Position numbers and translations under genes: made by a program. The notes beneath the pieces are model-generated. The model had not been told where the DNA came from. It was given only the letters and a program-made list of their open reading frames with translations, and ran no database searches. From SIG307 sp964609025 (GTDB lineage: Bacteria > Bacillota > Clostridia > Lachnospirales > Lachnospiraceae): a DNA stretch of 55,781 bases. Positions 23,142-32,845 of the stretch are shown here, piece after piece. Position 1 is the stretch's first letter; each line of letters begins with the position of its first letter. Location: NCBI GenBank assembly GCA_964609025.1, contig CAZSQM010000022.1:1-55781 (forward strand). The letters run 5' to 3'.

Positions 23142-24515
23142 TTACAGGTCTTTTAGTACCGACTGTAACTCCTGTACCGTCCCGACTTCGATTATCCTGA
23201 TTTCTTCCTTTTTTCCTTCGTCCGGCGACTTTTTACAGCGGGGCATGATTACCGTCTTATAGCCCAGCTTCGCAGCCTCCGCGATTCTCGCGGACATCAT
23301 ATTGACGGAACGGATTTCACCGGTCAGTCCGACCTCGCCGAAGGCAACGGTACGGGCCGGAAGCGGGCGGTTACGGTAGCTCGACAAAAGCGCAAGGACA
23401 AGCGCCAAATCAAGAGAAGGCTCGGTAATTTTCATGCCGCCTGCCACATTCACATAGGCGTCACACCCCGCTAACGAAATACCGAGACGTTTTTCCAATA
23501 CCGCCATCAAAAGCGTTACTCTGTTATAATCCGTTCCCGCTGCCGTTCTGCGCGGCATATTAAAATTCGTCGGGCAGACAAGCGCCTGCACCTCCACCAA
23601 AATCGGACGTGTGCCTTCCATTGTCGCCGTAACGACGGAACCCGGCTCGTCCTCCGGTCTTCCCTCCAGCATATATTCCGAAGGGTTCTTTACTTCCCGA
23701 AGTCCCGCGCCCGCCATCTCAAACACACCGATTTCATTGGTGGAACCGAAACGGTTTTTGACCGCGCGCAAAATGCGGTAGGAACTATGATTTTCCCCTT
23801 CGAAATAAAGCACCGTATCCACCATATGTTCTAACATACGCGGCCCTGCCACAATTCCTTCCTTTGTTACATGGCCGATAATGAAAATCGCAATGCCGAG
23901 TCCTTTTGCCAGACGCAAAAGCGAAGCGGTCGCTTCTTTAATCTGCCCCGGGCTCCCCGGCGCAGCCTCCGTTTCCTCACGGTAAATCGTCTGAACGGAG
24001 TCTATAATCACAACCTCCGGCGTAATCTGCCGGATGGTTTCTTCCACACGGTTTAAACTGGTTTCCGCCAAAAGCAGCGTGTTTCCGTCCGTCACCTTCA
24101 GACGGTCCGCACGCATCCGTATCTGTCGTATGGACTCTTCGCCCGACACATACAAAACGCGCCGCTCTTTCTTTGCCAGTGCATAACACATCTGTAACAG
24201 CAGCGTAGACTTTCCGATTCCCGGGTCGCCGCCCACCAGTACAAGGGAACCTATTACAATCCCGCCGCCGAGTACCCGGTCAAGCTCTCCGATACCGGTA
24301 GCAATCCGTTCCTCCTCTCCGGTATCCACCTCCGAAAGAAGCACCGGCTCTGCCGCCTGCAACGCAGAAACGCCGTAAGCAGGGCCTTTCGCTTTGCCTG
24401 CCTGCGGCGCCTCTACCAAAGAATTCCACGCCTTGCAACCCGGACACTGTCCGAGCCACTTCGGCGATTCGATTCCGCATTCCTTACAAAAAAACACAAC
24501 TTTCCCTTTTGCCAT
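23142..24515 (-). CDS. radA: DNA repair protein RadA
   Basis: The 457-aa protein has the N-terminal C4 zinc finger (CKECGIESPKWLGQCPGC), Walker A GGDPGIGKSTLL (about 94-105), the KNRFG motif (about 255) and a C-terminal Lon-like domain. RadA is a DnaB-type helicase that drives branch migration in recombination. Its place two genes after clpC is the classic Firmicutes order. Here it continues into an M14 peptidase gene 28 nt downstream rather than disA. Confidence 0.97.
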   Translation of the reverse strand: MAKGKVVFFCKECGIESPKWLGQCPGCKAWNSLVEAPQAGKAKGPAYGVSALQAAEPVLLSEVDTGEEERIATGIGELDRVLGGGIVIGSLVLVGGDPGIGKSTLLLQMCYALAKKERRVLYVSGEESIRQIRMRADRLKVTDGNTLLLAETSLNRVEETIRQITPEVVIIDSVQTIYREETEAAPGSPGQIKEATASLLRLAKGLGIAIFIIGHVTKEGIVAGPRMLEHMVDTVLYFEGENHSSYRILRAVKNRFGSTNEIGVFEMAGAGLREVKNPSEYMLEGRPEDEPGSVVTATMEGTRPILVEVQALVCPTNFNMPRRTAAGTDYNRVTLLMAVLEKRLGISLAGCDAYVNVAGGMKITEPSLDLALVLALLSSYRNRPLPARTVAFGEVGLTGEIRSVNMMSARIAEAAKLGYKTVIMPRCKKSPDEGKKEEIRIIEVGTVQELQSVLKDL

Positions 24516-24531
24516 ACTTACTCCAAACCGA

Positions 24532-24936
24532 TTACTGTTTCACCACCCGTACCGCAGAACTCTTTCCGGCCGTCAACTGCACGCTTAACACGAGTTTGCC
24601 GCCAAGGTTGGTCTTCATCTTGCCGATGTTCGTTCCGTCGATAAAGAGCTTAAACTCCTTCTCCGGTTCTAACTCTACCGTTACCTGCGTATCCGTTGTG
24701 CCCTCCGCAGTAAACGAAAGCTCCTTGTCGTTTGCCGAAAAATCCGTTACTTTTGTCCCCGGCACAGACTCATATACAAACATACCGTTTCGCTCCAGCT
24801 TGGTAATGTCCCTGAAGGTCTTGACTTTATATAAGTCGCCGCCGAATTCAAAGCCATCCGCTTTTGCCTTTGCCTCAAGCGTATAGTCGCCAAATGCCAG
24901 TTTCCCATTGTCCTGAACATAAATCAGTTCTGCCAT
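24532..24936 (-). CDS. Conserved hypothetical beta-rich protein between clpC and radA
   Basis: The 134-aa product starts after a AGGAGG-like site (GGAGGATAAGAAA), has no signal peptide or membrane segment, and appears all-beta, with YKVKTFRDITKLERNGMFVY and a Lys/Glu/Thr-rich C-terminal half resembling a small immunoglobulin-like or carbohydrate-binding fold. From memory, relatives in Lachnospiraceae genomes are sometimes labelled endosialidase, but no catalytic residues support that. It ends 16 nt before radA and is probably co-transcribed with it. Confidence 0.75.
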   Translation of the reverse strand: MAELIYVQDNGKLAFGDYTLEAKAKADGFEFGGDLYKVKTFRDITKLERNGMFVYESVPGTKVTDFSANDKELSFTAEGTTDTQVTVELEPEKEFKLFIDGTNIGKMKTNLGGKLVLSVQLTAGKSSAVRVVKQ

Positions 24937-24984
24937 TTTCTTATCCTCCTGTAACAGCCTTCCTTGCTATCTCTTGGTATCAAT

Positions 24985-24993
24985 AGTATAGCA
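24985..24993 (-). promoter_or_regulatory. Candidate extended -10 promoter upstream of the 134-aa gene and radA
   Basis: On the minus strand TGCTATACT (24993-24985) gives an extended -10 element about 50 nt upstream of the start codon. A matching -35 box is not clear. Confidence 0.4.
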
Positions 24994-25053
24994 TAAATTC
25001 CGTTGTTTTTCCACAAATTTTAACGACTTAATAAAATGTTCATCGCTTTTTCA

Positions 25054-27513
25054 TTATTTTCGTTTTCTAATCCGGCGTATCTTTAATTCCGCGGTTTCCA
25101 GCGTTTCTCCCGTATTCGTTACGGTAATCGCCGCCGTGTCCCCCTCCGCGATTCTGCCGTTTAAGATTTCTTCCGCCAGCTTGTCTTCGATATGAACCTG
25201 CACGGCGCGGCGAATCGGTCTTGCACCGTACTTTTCATCCGAACCCTTCTTCACGATATATTCCGCTACCGCAGCATCCGTCTTTAAGACAATATTTAAC
25301 TGCTCTTTGCAGCGTCCCGCCACCGAAGCAATCTGAAGCTGTGCGATTTTCTTAAGCGCCTCCGCATCCAACGGACGGAATACAATCATTTCGTCAATGC
25401 GGTTGATAAACTCCGGCTTAAAGTTCTGTTTTACTTCCTCCATAACACGGGCGCGCATCCGTTCATAATCCGCGCTCTCGTCCGCCGCGGTGATAAAGCC
25501 GAGATTCTTCGGCGCCATAATCCCCTGTGCCCCGGTGTTGGAGGTCATAATAATAATCGTATTTTTGAAGCTGACGCGTCTGCCCTGTGCGTCCGTGATA
25601 TGACCGTCCTCCAAAACCTGAAGCAAAATATTAAACACATCCGGATGCGCCTTTTCCAGCTCGTCAAACAGCACTACGGAATACGGGTTTCTGCGTATCT
25701 GCTCGCTTAACTGTCCGCCCTCCTCATGTCCGACATAGCCCGGCGGCGAACCAATCATTTTGGATACGCTGTGCTTTTCCATATACTCCGACATATCGAC
25801 GCGAATCATTGCGTCTTCCTTTCCAAAGACCGCCTCCGCAAGCGCCTTGGACAACTCCGTTTTGCCGACGCCGGTAGGTCCCAGAAACAGGAACGAACCA
25901 ATCGGCCGGTCCGGATTCTGCAAGCCCACGCGGGCACGTCTTATGGCACGGGAAACTGCCATAACCGCGTCTTCCTGCCCGATAACGCGCTTTCTCAGCA
26001 CCTCCGGCAGTTTTAACAGGCGTTCGCTTTCCTCCTCGCAGAGCTTTTGCAGCGGAATTTTCGTCCATGCGGAAATCACGTCCGCAATCGTTTCCTCCCC
26101 CAGCTCCGGGAGAGCGGCTTCCTCCTTTTCCTGTGCCTGCAGCCTGCTTTTCAAGCGTTTTTGTTTTGCCGCCAGCGCAATCGCACCTTCCGAATCGCCC
26201 GCCAGCAGCAGCGCTTCCTTTTCCTTTTCCATCTGCTCAAGCTGCTTTTTCTTCTCGCTGTATGTCTGCTTCTTCGTTAATTCCGAAAGCCGCAGCATGG
26301 ACGCCGCTTCGTCCAAAACGTCGATTGCTTTGTCCGGCAGAAAACGGTCGTTGATGTAACGCTCCGAAAGCCTTACCGCCTCCTTCAGCGCAGCATCGCT
26401 GATTTTGATTCCGTGATGCCGTTCATATGTTTCCCGCAGTCCGAATAAAATCCTTTCCGCTTCCTCTACGGAAGGCTCCTCTACGACAACCGGCTGAAAT
26501 CTCCGCTCTAACGCCGCGTCCTTTTCAATGTATTTCCGGTATTCCTCCCGTGTGGTGGCGCCGATAACCTGGAACTCGCCTCTTGCCAGCGCCGGTTTCA
26601 TAATGTTGGAAGCGTCTAACGCCCCCTCCGCGCCGCCGGCACCGATAATCGTGTGCAGCTCGTCGATAAAAATCAATACGTTTCCGTCCTGAACGGCCTC
26701 CTCCATCACGCGCTTAATCCGTTCCTCAAACTCACCGCGGTATTTGGAGCCTGCCACCATGCCGGACAAATCAAGCGACAGCACCCGCTTCTTCTTCATA
26801 CAGTCCGGCACGTCGCCTGCGGCAATCCGCCCTGCAAGCCCCTCTACAACGGCAGTCTTTCCCACGCCCGGTTCTCCTACAAGACACGGGTTATTCTTCG
26901 TTCTGCGGCTTAAAATGCGAATCACTCTGCCGATTTCTTCTTCTCTGCCGATGACCGGGTCTAATCTACCTTTCCTTGCGATTTCCGTCAAATCCTTACT
27001 GTATTTTTCCAAAAGGCTTCCGTTCTCCGTCTGCCGCATACGGCTTCTGCTCATCGCATAGTCCGCCTTTGCCCGGGTCGCGTCGATTCCCATTGCCATC
27101 AGGGTGTCGAAATAAATCTTCTGGCCCGGAATCCCGAGGGTATTCAGCAAACGTACCGCAATGCAGTTCGATTCCTGTAAAAGCGCCAGCAAAAGATGCT
27201 CGGTCCCGATTTTTTCACTATGATAGCGCTCTGCCTCCTGCTCTGCCTGTTCCAGAATCCGAAGGAGTCTCGGAGTGCTTTGCAGCGCTTTTTTATTGCT
27301 GCCCCCCTGCGGTGTAATCAGCTGTTCAATCAGCTCATGCAGCTTTTCCGCTTTTACGCCGTTCTCCTGTAACACCTCTTTCGCAATGCATTCCTGTTCC
27401 AACAGGGCAACCAAAAGGTGTTCGCTGCCGATATACCCGTGGGACAAATACTCCGCCGCCTGTTTTGCGTACTGCATCACCTGTTTTGCCTGTTCCGTAT
27501 ACAACTTTCCCAT
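25054..27513 (-). CDS. clpC: ATP-dependent Clp protease ATP-binding subunit ClpC
   Basis: The 819-aa protein has two N-terminal Clp repeats (about 1-145), and a first AAA+ module with GEPGVGKTAVVEG and FIDELHTIIGAG. A coiled UVR/M-like linker (about 405-460) and a second AAA+ module with GPTGVGKTELSKAL and FDELEKAHPDVF follow. It unfolds substrates for ClpP, which is not in the window. The usual ctsR-mcsA-mcsB genes are absent upstream; a GntR regulator takes that place 37 nt away. No CtsR-type heptad repeat operator was noticed. Confidence 0.97.
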   Translation of the reverse strand: MGKLYTEQAKQVMQYAKQAAEYLSHGYIGSEHLLVALLEQECIAKEVLQENGVKAEKLHELIEQLITPQGGSNKKALQSTPRLLRILEQAEQEAERYHSEKIGTEHLLLALLQESNCIAVRLLNTLGIPGQKIYFDTLMAMGIDATRAKADYAMSRSRMRQTENGSLLEKYSKDLTEIARKGRLDPVIGREEEIGRVIRILSRRTKNNPCLVGEPGVGKTAVVEGLAGRIAAGDVPDCMKKKRVLSLDLSGMVAGSKYRGEFEERIKRVMEEAVQDGNVLIFIDELHTIIGAGGAEGALDASNIMKPALARGEFQVIGATTREEYRKYIEKDAALERRFQPVVVEEPSVEEAERILFGLRETYERHHGIKISDAALKEAVRLSERYINDRFLPDKAIDVLDEAASMLRLSELTKKQTYSEKKKQLEQMEKEKEALLLAGDSEGAIALAAKQKRLKSRLQAQEKEEAALPELGEETIADVISAWTKIPLQKLCEEESERLLKLPEVLRKRVIGQEDAVMAVSRAIRRARVGLQNPDRPIGSFLFLGPTGVGKTELSKALAEAVFGKEDAMIRVDMSEYMEKHSVSKMIGSPPGYVGHEEGGQLSEQIRRNPYSVVLFDELEKAHPDVFNILLQVLEDGHITDAQGRRVSFKNTIIIMTSNTGAQGIMAPKNLGFITAADESADYERMRARVMEEVKQNFKPEFINRIDEMIVFRPLDAEALKKIAQLQIASVAGRCKEQLNIVLKTDAAVAEYIVKKGSDEKYGARPIRRAVQVHIEDKLAEEILNGRIAEGDTAAITVTNTGETLETAELKIRRIRKRK

Positions 27514-27550
27514 AGAATTCCCTTTCTGTAATCACGTATTTAAGAATGCC

Positions 27551-27925
27551 CTATTCCACGTTGAACTCCCGCAGCACCTCGTCCGCCGCCGCATGTATCT
27601 CTTCCTCCGAAAGTCCCCGGCACAATGCCTTTGCCAGAGAAATCCGCATTTCGTTTTTCAGGCTTTCGATTGCCCGCAGCTTGTCACTGTTGATATCAAT
27701 TACCGCTCCCCGCCTGCGGTCAAGCCGCACATAGCCCTCCTGGCGCAGAACGGCGTAGGCTTTGTTTACCGTATGCATATTGATGCCGATGTCCTCCGCC
27801 AGTTCCCTCACCGACGGCAACGCATCGCCCTGCCTTAAATCCGCATTGGCAATTCCGTAAATAATCTGGTTGTACAACTGCATATAAAGTGCTTCCTCAC
27901 TGCCGAAATCAATCTGAATCAGCAT
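27551..27925 (-). CDS. GntR-family transcriptional regulator, YtrA subfamily
   Basis: The 124-aa product is a minimal GntR winged helix (residues about 10-75: LYNQIIYGIANADL, GDALPSVRELAEDIGINMHT) with a short C-terminal dimerisation tail, the YtrA type. Such regulators usually repress an adjacent ABC transporter in response to envelope stress, but here the downstream neighbour is clpC (37 nt). The start follows GGAGG by 7 nt. Control of clpC by this protein is an inference from position. Confidence 0.9.
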   Translation of the reverse strand: MLIQIDFGSEEALYMQLYNQIIYGIANADLRQGDALPSVRELAEDIGINMHTVNKAYAVLRQEGYVRLDRRRGAVIDINSDKLRAIESLKNEMRISLAKALCRGLSEEEIHAAADEVLREFNVE

Positions 27926-27970
27926 CCGACCGCCTCCGTTTCCTTTGTCGCCTTATCCTCCCCGCGCCCG

Positions 27971-29227
27971 TCAGTCGCCCAGTTCGTTGTCCCCCTGCTT
28001 ATCCTGCCGGCACAGCCGCACTACAATGAGTAACAGCAGCACACTGAATGCAATAAACATCGCAAGTAAAAACAGCAGAAACACCTGCCGGCTCTTGTAT
28101 TCCTCAAGCGTTTCATAAAGCGCACTGTTATCTTCCTCCACGACCTGCTTAATCTCAATCCGTTCCTCGTCGTAGCGCTGTATGGTCTGTTCCTCCCTGT
28201 CATAGCGGTAATACCCGCTCCTCCCCAGTTCATCCTGCAAAACCAGTATAAAAAAGTCACTGTCCGGCACATCGCGCTTCACATAAGCCTTGATTCGGAT
28301 TCCGTCCAGATACAGCACCGTTTCTTCATATCCGGTCGGCGCAATATAATTACTCTGCTCCTCGGAAACCGTATACTCACCGCCGAACGAAAGCACGATT
28401 GTTCCGTTTCGCTCCACGGCGTGAAGCCCTGCCTCGTATCCTTCCGGTTCCGGCAGCTCCGGCGCCTTGGTCGGCTCTGCCGCCTTTTCCTCCCTGGTGA
28501 CATACAAATAATACCTTTTTTCCGTGCCGTCCTCTGCCGTTACCGTTACCACAACGGTATTCCTGCCGACTTTTAAGCCTGTGCTTCCGTTTACGCCTAC
28601 CGTTGCCTTGTCGTCTTCGGTCAGCGCGCTTACGATAATCATTTCCGTATCATAAGGCACGGAAACCTCATATTCCCGGATGGTCGTCGCAAACGCCGGC
28701 GAAAGCTTCCCCGGATTAACCTTCAGCGCCGAAAGGCTGGCATTGTCCGACGCATCCTCCGCCGGTGCTATGCTGATATGCAGCACATTGCTGGAAACCG
28801 ACATTGCATCCACCGCGCCGTAGGTATACACCAACGGCATCGTATACATGGAAAGCTCTGCGTCGCCCCGGGAGAGCGCCGCAAAACGCATCACATACTT
28901 TCTGCTCTCTTTGCTTGCAGAAGCCCCGATATCGGCAATTTTCAGCATTCCCGCGCCTCCCGTGATACAGGAAGGCGCCGTGATAAATTCCATAACGTCC
29001 GCGTCGTACAAAAGATACGCTTCAAAATCTCCAATCACCGCAGCCTGGGAAGTTTCGCCCTCCGCAGGCTGCGCGGTTATGAGCAGCGTTACTTCAAACT
29101 CCTCGCCTACCCGCACGGTTTCCGACTCTGTCTGCAAATCAATTGTTGCTACCGCTGCCTGCGCCGTTTCCCCTGCTCCGAACCAAAGCACTGCGGCAAG
29201 CAGGATAAAAAACAGCCCTCGCTTCAT
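27971..29227 (-). CDS. Secreted cohesin-like / cadherin-like beta-sandwich protein with C-terminal membrane anchor
   Basis: The 418-aa protein has a signal peptide cut near AQAAVA (about residue 25), then a cohesin-like fold of about 130 residues (VRVGEEFEVTLLI, FEAYLLYDADVMEF). A cadherin-like beta-sandwich domain (LSALKVNPGKLSPAF to KRYYLYVTRE) follows, then a linker with EPTKAPELPEPE. The anchor is one transmembrane helix near 378-402 with a short basic/acidic cytoplasmic tail, so it is a type I surface protein. It lies 15 nt after the glucosaminidase gene, whose C-terminus carries the same cadherin-like domain, so the two probably work together at the surface. Confidence 0.82.
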   Translation of the reverse strand: MKRGLFFILLAAVLWFGAGETAQAAVATIDLQTESETVRVGEEFEVTLLITAQPAEGETSQAAVIGDFEAYLLYDADVMEFITAPSCITGGAGMLKIADIGASASKESRKYVMRFAALSRGDAELSMYTMPLVYTYGAVDAMSVSSNVLHISIAPAEDASDNASLSALKVNPGKLSPAFATTIREYEVSVPYDTEMIIVSALTEDDKATVGVNGSTGLKVGRNTVVVTVTAEDGTEKRYYLYVTREEKAAEPTKAPELPEPEGYEAGLHAVERNGTIVLSFGGEYTVSEEQSNYIAPTGYEETVLYLDGIRIKAYVKRDVPDSDFFILVLQDELGRSGYYRYDREEQTIQRYDEERIEIKQVVEEDNSALYETLEEYKSRQVFLLFLLAMFIAFSVLLLLIVVRLCRQDKQGDNELGD

Positions 29228-29242
29228 CGCAATTCTCCTCTG

Positions 29243-32200
29243 CTATTCTCTTACCACATACAGCTTGTATTCTCTCATGGACCCGTTTTCCGCAATCACG
29301 GTTACGGTTACCTCATTCGTTCCGACAGCAAGCGAATGATATCCCGTACCGCTTACTACCGCCCTTTTGCTGACTGCCGTTGCGTCAATCGAAATTACCT
29401 CGGTACTGTTATCTACAATCAGGGAATAGTAGAATACGGACGAACCGTCAAAGCTTGGCGTCAGCTGGTATGTTGTACCGTCCACTTTCTGAACGGACAG
29501 CTTCGACAGGTAATTGTTCGGATTCAGTTGTGCCGTCGGTGCCGCGCATGCTGCTGACGGCATATTCAGGTAGACCGGTATCGAAAATACAATCGGGCTG
29601 TCCAGCGCACCTGTATACGCCTGAGCGGTCTTCTTGCCCTCGGAGGACGGCGCTACTACATTCGCCATGTACTGATGGCTGTATGTATAGTTAGGGGTCA
29701 TGTTAAACTTCTGCAAATAAATCGTATTCTGTCCCCGGTTAATATAGGAGTTGCCGATAATGTACGCTCCTCCGACAATCGCTCTGTAACGGTTGTTCCA
29801 AGGAATCAAAGAAGCGCGATTCAGTGCGTCGTCCGAACTGCTGCCGTACTTTGCATATTTCAAACCGTTGGCAATCGCACCGCCCGGCTGTGTACTATGG
29901 TATGCCCCGATATTATAAAAATTATACAAACCCTCAAAGCCGCTCACGGTTCCTGTCACGCTGTTGCTGACCGTGGTTGTTCCCGTGATTACCTCCTGCT
30001 TTACGCGGGTTGCAAGGTGATACGGACTGACACCCGAATACTCCGCCGCCTTCAGGAAGGTTTCTCCGTAGCTGATGGCGCGCAGATTCCCGCTTTCATC
30101 CTCATAAACATAGGAGTTCTGATACAGCGGCGTATATTTTAAAATATTTTCAATACCTGCCAGATTCTGATAGGACGGCTCGTAGGTCAGCACCTCGAAT
30201 TGGAAAATCGACTTATCGTCAAGGAAATTCCTCGGGTCCATATAATACTCCAATGCCGCCTTGGAAGCCGTCACCCAGGTGGAACCGTCATAAACGATAA
30301 AGCTGTCCGTTTTCCAGTTGTATGCTCCTTCTTCCAAGGATTTCCATTCAATGCCGGAGCTGTTCGGAATCAGATTCTTTCCCGGAATATTCTCCTCACT
30401 TATCGCAGTATCCCAGACCAGACCGGTATGATATGCCTGAAATACCCAGTTCGGATACAATACATGCAATTCGCGGAGGTACGGCTTGTACGACTCCGGG
30501 AAGCCCTGCTGCTGCAACGTCAGCTCAAAATCCGCACTGACGCCCGGAGTTTCTCCCGTATTGCCACCTTCCGGATCACCAATGATAAAGCCCGGCGTCG
30601 GTGTCGGGGTCGGCGCCTCGCACTCTACAATCCGCTCTTCCAGAATATAACCGTAATATTCCTGGCCGCGGTAATTCACACCTACATGACGGTAAAGATT
30701 GCCTCCGTCATCCACATAAAGCCCGTACAGCATCAGGTAGGTATCGGAGGTAACCGTTACGGCACGCCCCGTACTTCCCTTTACCTTTACACTGCCGACT
30801 CCGTTTTTCGGCAACGTCTTTAATACCATGGAAGACGCATTCGGATGCGTTGCTTTGCCCCAGCCCACCTGCTCTCCCGGCGTATTCTCCTTTGCCTCCG
30901 CCGCAGGTGTAGCAATCGGCGCCTCCGTTACCGTCGGAGCCGGGGTCGAAGTCGGCTTTGCGGTCGGGGTCGGCGTCGGCGTAGCTGCCGGATTCGGCGT
31001 AGCCGTCGGCGCTTGGGTCGGCGTAGGAGCCGGAGTCTCGGTCGGCTTATTCGTTGGGGTCGGGGTTGGCGTCGGTGTCGGTACAAACAGCTTTCCCAGC
31101 CGTACTGCGTCTGCCGGTACATAGCCCGTCAGCTTTTCTCCCTCCAGTTCGCAGGAAACAGCAAACCACTTTGCTCCCCCCGCCGTCTGCTCTCCCGTCA
31201 GCGACACGGCGGTATCCGTCCGAAGTACCGCAACCGCTCCCGCTTTATTCTTTACATAGGCTGCGCTGTCGGACGCACCGGAGCGAAGCCGTACCGATTC
31301 GGTCAGCACAGCATCCGGACTGTTTTCGTAATCCAGGCGGATATAATCGCTTAACACATACCCTGAGGCGCTCCCCACCGTTACCTGATACCATTTATCC
31401 GTTCCCTTCCATTTCTCGCCGGTTACCGTTACCGCGTCCCCGTTGTTTAACAGAGTAATTACTTCATATTCCGTTCCCGCGTCTTTCCGAAGATTCAGCT
31501 GGACCGCGGACACCTTTGCCGGAATCCGGTAAGGCTCTATCTCCGGTTCCTTCGGCACCTCCGTCGGCTTCGGCGTGGCGGTTGCCTCCTGCGTCGGCGC
31601 CTTGGTCGGCTCCGGTGAGGAAAGCTCTAAATATTCTCCGAATACATAGCCTGTCTTTTTACTGCCCGACAATTCAAATTCGATACAATACCATTTATCA
31701 TCGCCCACATAGCAGCTGCCGGTGGCCGTAACCTTGGTTGTGTTTACTAACACCGCCAGAATCTCCTGATCGGTCCCTGCTCCGGCGCGGACATTCAGTC
31801 TGGTCGCAATCACCGTTGCCGGAATACGATAGTCGGAAAGCACGCCGCCCGTTCCCGGCGCCTTGGTCGGAACCGGCGTCGCCGTCGGAGTCGGCGTTGC
31901 CGTCGGCTTCGGTGTAGCCGTCGGAATTGCCGCATTTAACGAAAGATACGGTCCGTACACATATCCCACCTTTTTTGTTCCGTTGTAATCAAAGGAAATA
32001 CGATACCACAACTCGCTTCCCGCATAAGACACGCCGGTTGCCGTAACGGACGTGCCGTACGTAAGCGACGTAATCAGCGAATTGCCGGTACCTGCCCCGC
32101 TTCTTACGTTCAGCACGCTTGCAATTACTTTTGCCGGTACGGAAAATTCCTCCGCATAATTGCTGCCGCCCGTTTCCGGTGCCTTCGTCGGAGCCGTTGT

Positions 32201-32845
32201 TGCCGTCGGCTTCGGCGTTGCCGTCGGAATCTGCCCGTTTAATGTCACATACGGCGCATAGGCGTAGCCCGTCTTTTCCGTACCGTTTGACTGATATGTA
32301 ACTTTGTACCACTTTTCCGAGCCGACATACGTCTGTCCGATGACTGTAACCGACGCACCGGCCTTTAGCGTGTCCAAAAGAGCCCCGGAAGTTCCTGCGC
32401 TCTGCCTGATATTAAGCTCGCCCACCCAGATTCTTGCCGGAACCGAAAACTCGGACGCCGCGTTTCCTCCCTCTGCCGCCTTAACCGGCGTCGGTGTCGG
32501 CGCTTTGGTCGGCCCCTCGTCTACGGAAACATACTTCCCGCTGACATAACCTTTTACCGTCTTTCCCGCAAAGGTCGCGGTAACGTAATACCAGCCGTCC
32601 TCTTCTCCTAAGATTTCTACTTCCGCATCCTTTGTAAGATAGACATCCTGTCCATTCACCGTCATCTTACTGTATGTAGTATCAGGGCCGCTCCGCACAT
32701 AAAGGCTGGACGCCAGTATTGTTCCCTTTGTCGCTGCCTGCGACGTTACCGGCGGCAGCATGGCCGCTCTCCCGATCAAAAGACTCGCGCACACTATTGC
32801 TGCTATTCCCATGCGGCTCCGTCTGTGTTGCCTTTGTATCTTCAT
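29243..32845 (-). CDS. Secreted 1200-aa SH3b-repeat N-acetylglucosaminidase (autolysin)
   Basis: The start follows AAGGAG by 8 nt. After a signal peptide (cleaved near residue 38) there are about six or seven bacterial SH3 domains (about 38-87, 130-200, 232-303, 337-405, 438-503, 509-582 and a weaker one near 665-740). Thr/Pro linkers of the TPKPTATPTPTAT type separate them. A GH73-like glucosaminidase domain follows (about 775-1085), with YGETFLKAAEYSGVSPYHLA, a catalytic-type Glu in TRVKQEVI and GLYNFYNIGAYHS. The last 80 residues are a cadherin-like domain. SH3b domains bind wall peptides. First gene of a two-gene operon. Confidence 0.9.
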   Translation of the reverse strand: MKIQRQHRRSRMGIAAIVCASLLIGRAAMLPPVTSQAATKGTILASSLYVRSGPDTTYSKMTVNGQDVYLTKDAEVEILGEEDGWYYVTATFAGKTVKGYVSGKYVSVDEGPTKAPTPTPVKAAEGGNAASEFSVPARIWVGELNIRQSAGTSGALLDTLKAGASVTVIGQTYVGSEKWYKVTYQSNGTEKTGYAYAPYVTLNGQIPTATPKPTATTAPTKAPETGGSNYAEEFSVPAKVIASVLNVRSGAGTGNSLITSLTYGTSVTATGVSYAGSELWYRISFDYNGTKKVGYVYGPYLSLNAAIPTATPKPTATPTPTATPVPTKAPGTGGVLSDYRIPATVIATRLNVRAGAGTDQEILAVLVNTTKVTATGSCYVGDDKWYCIEFELSGSKKTGYVFGEYLELSSPEPTKAPTQEATATPKPTEVPKEPEIEPYRIPAKVSAVQLNLRKDAGTEYEVITLLNNGDAVTVTGEKWKGTDKWYQVTVGSASGYVLSDYIRLDYENSPDAVLTESVRLRSGASDSAAYVKNKAGAVAVLRTDTAVSLTGEQTAGGAKWFAVSCELEGEKLTGYVPADAVRLGKLFVPTPTPTPTPTNKPTETPAPTPTQAPTATPNPAATPTPTPTAKPTSTPAPTVTEAPIATPAAEAKENTPGEQVGWGKATHPNASSMVLKTLPKNGVGSVKVKGSTGRAVTVTSDTYLMLYGLYVDDGGNLYRHVGVNYRGQEYYGYILEERIVECEAPTPTPTPGFIIGDPEGGNTGETPGVSADFELTLQQQGFPESYKPYLRELHVLYPNWVFQAYHTGLVWDTAISEENIPGKNLIPNSSGIEWKSLEEGAYNWKTDSFIVYDGSTWVTASKAALEYYMDPRNFLDDKSIFQFEVLTYEPSYQNLAGIENILKYTPLYQNSYVYEDESGNLRAISYGETFLKAAEYSGVSPYHLATRVKQEVITGTTTVSNSVTGTVSGFEGLYNFYNIGAYHSTQPGGAIANGLKYAKYGSSSDDALNRASLIPWNNRYRAIVGGAYIIGNSYINRGQNTIYLQKFNMTPNYTYSHQYMANVVAPSSEGKKTAQAYTGALDSPIVFSIPVYLNMPSAACAAPTAQLNPNNYLSKLSVQKVDGTTYQLTPSFDGSSVFYYSLIVDNSTEVISIDATAVSKRAVVSGTGYHSLAVGTNEVTVTVIAENGSMREYKLYVVRE

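Noticed and set aside
25760..26359. Plus-strand 199-aa frame opposite clpC
   Set aside because: Ser-rich shadow frame of the conserved ClpC coding sequence, without a start signal.
30828..31354. Val/Gly-rich and Arg-rich frames opposite the TPTPT linkers
   Set aside because: They arise from the simple Thr/Pro codon repeats of the glucosaminidase gene.
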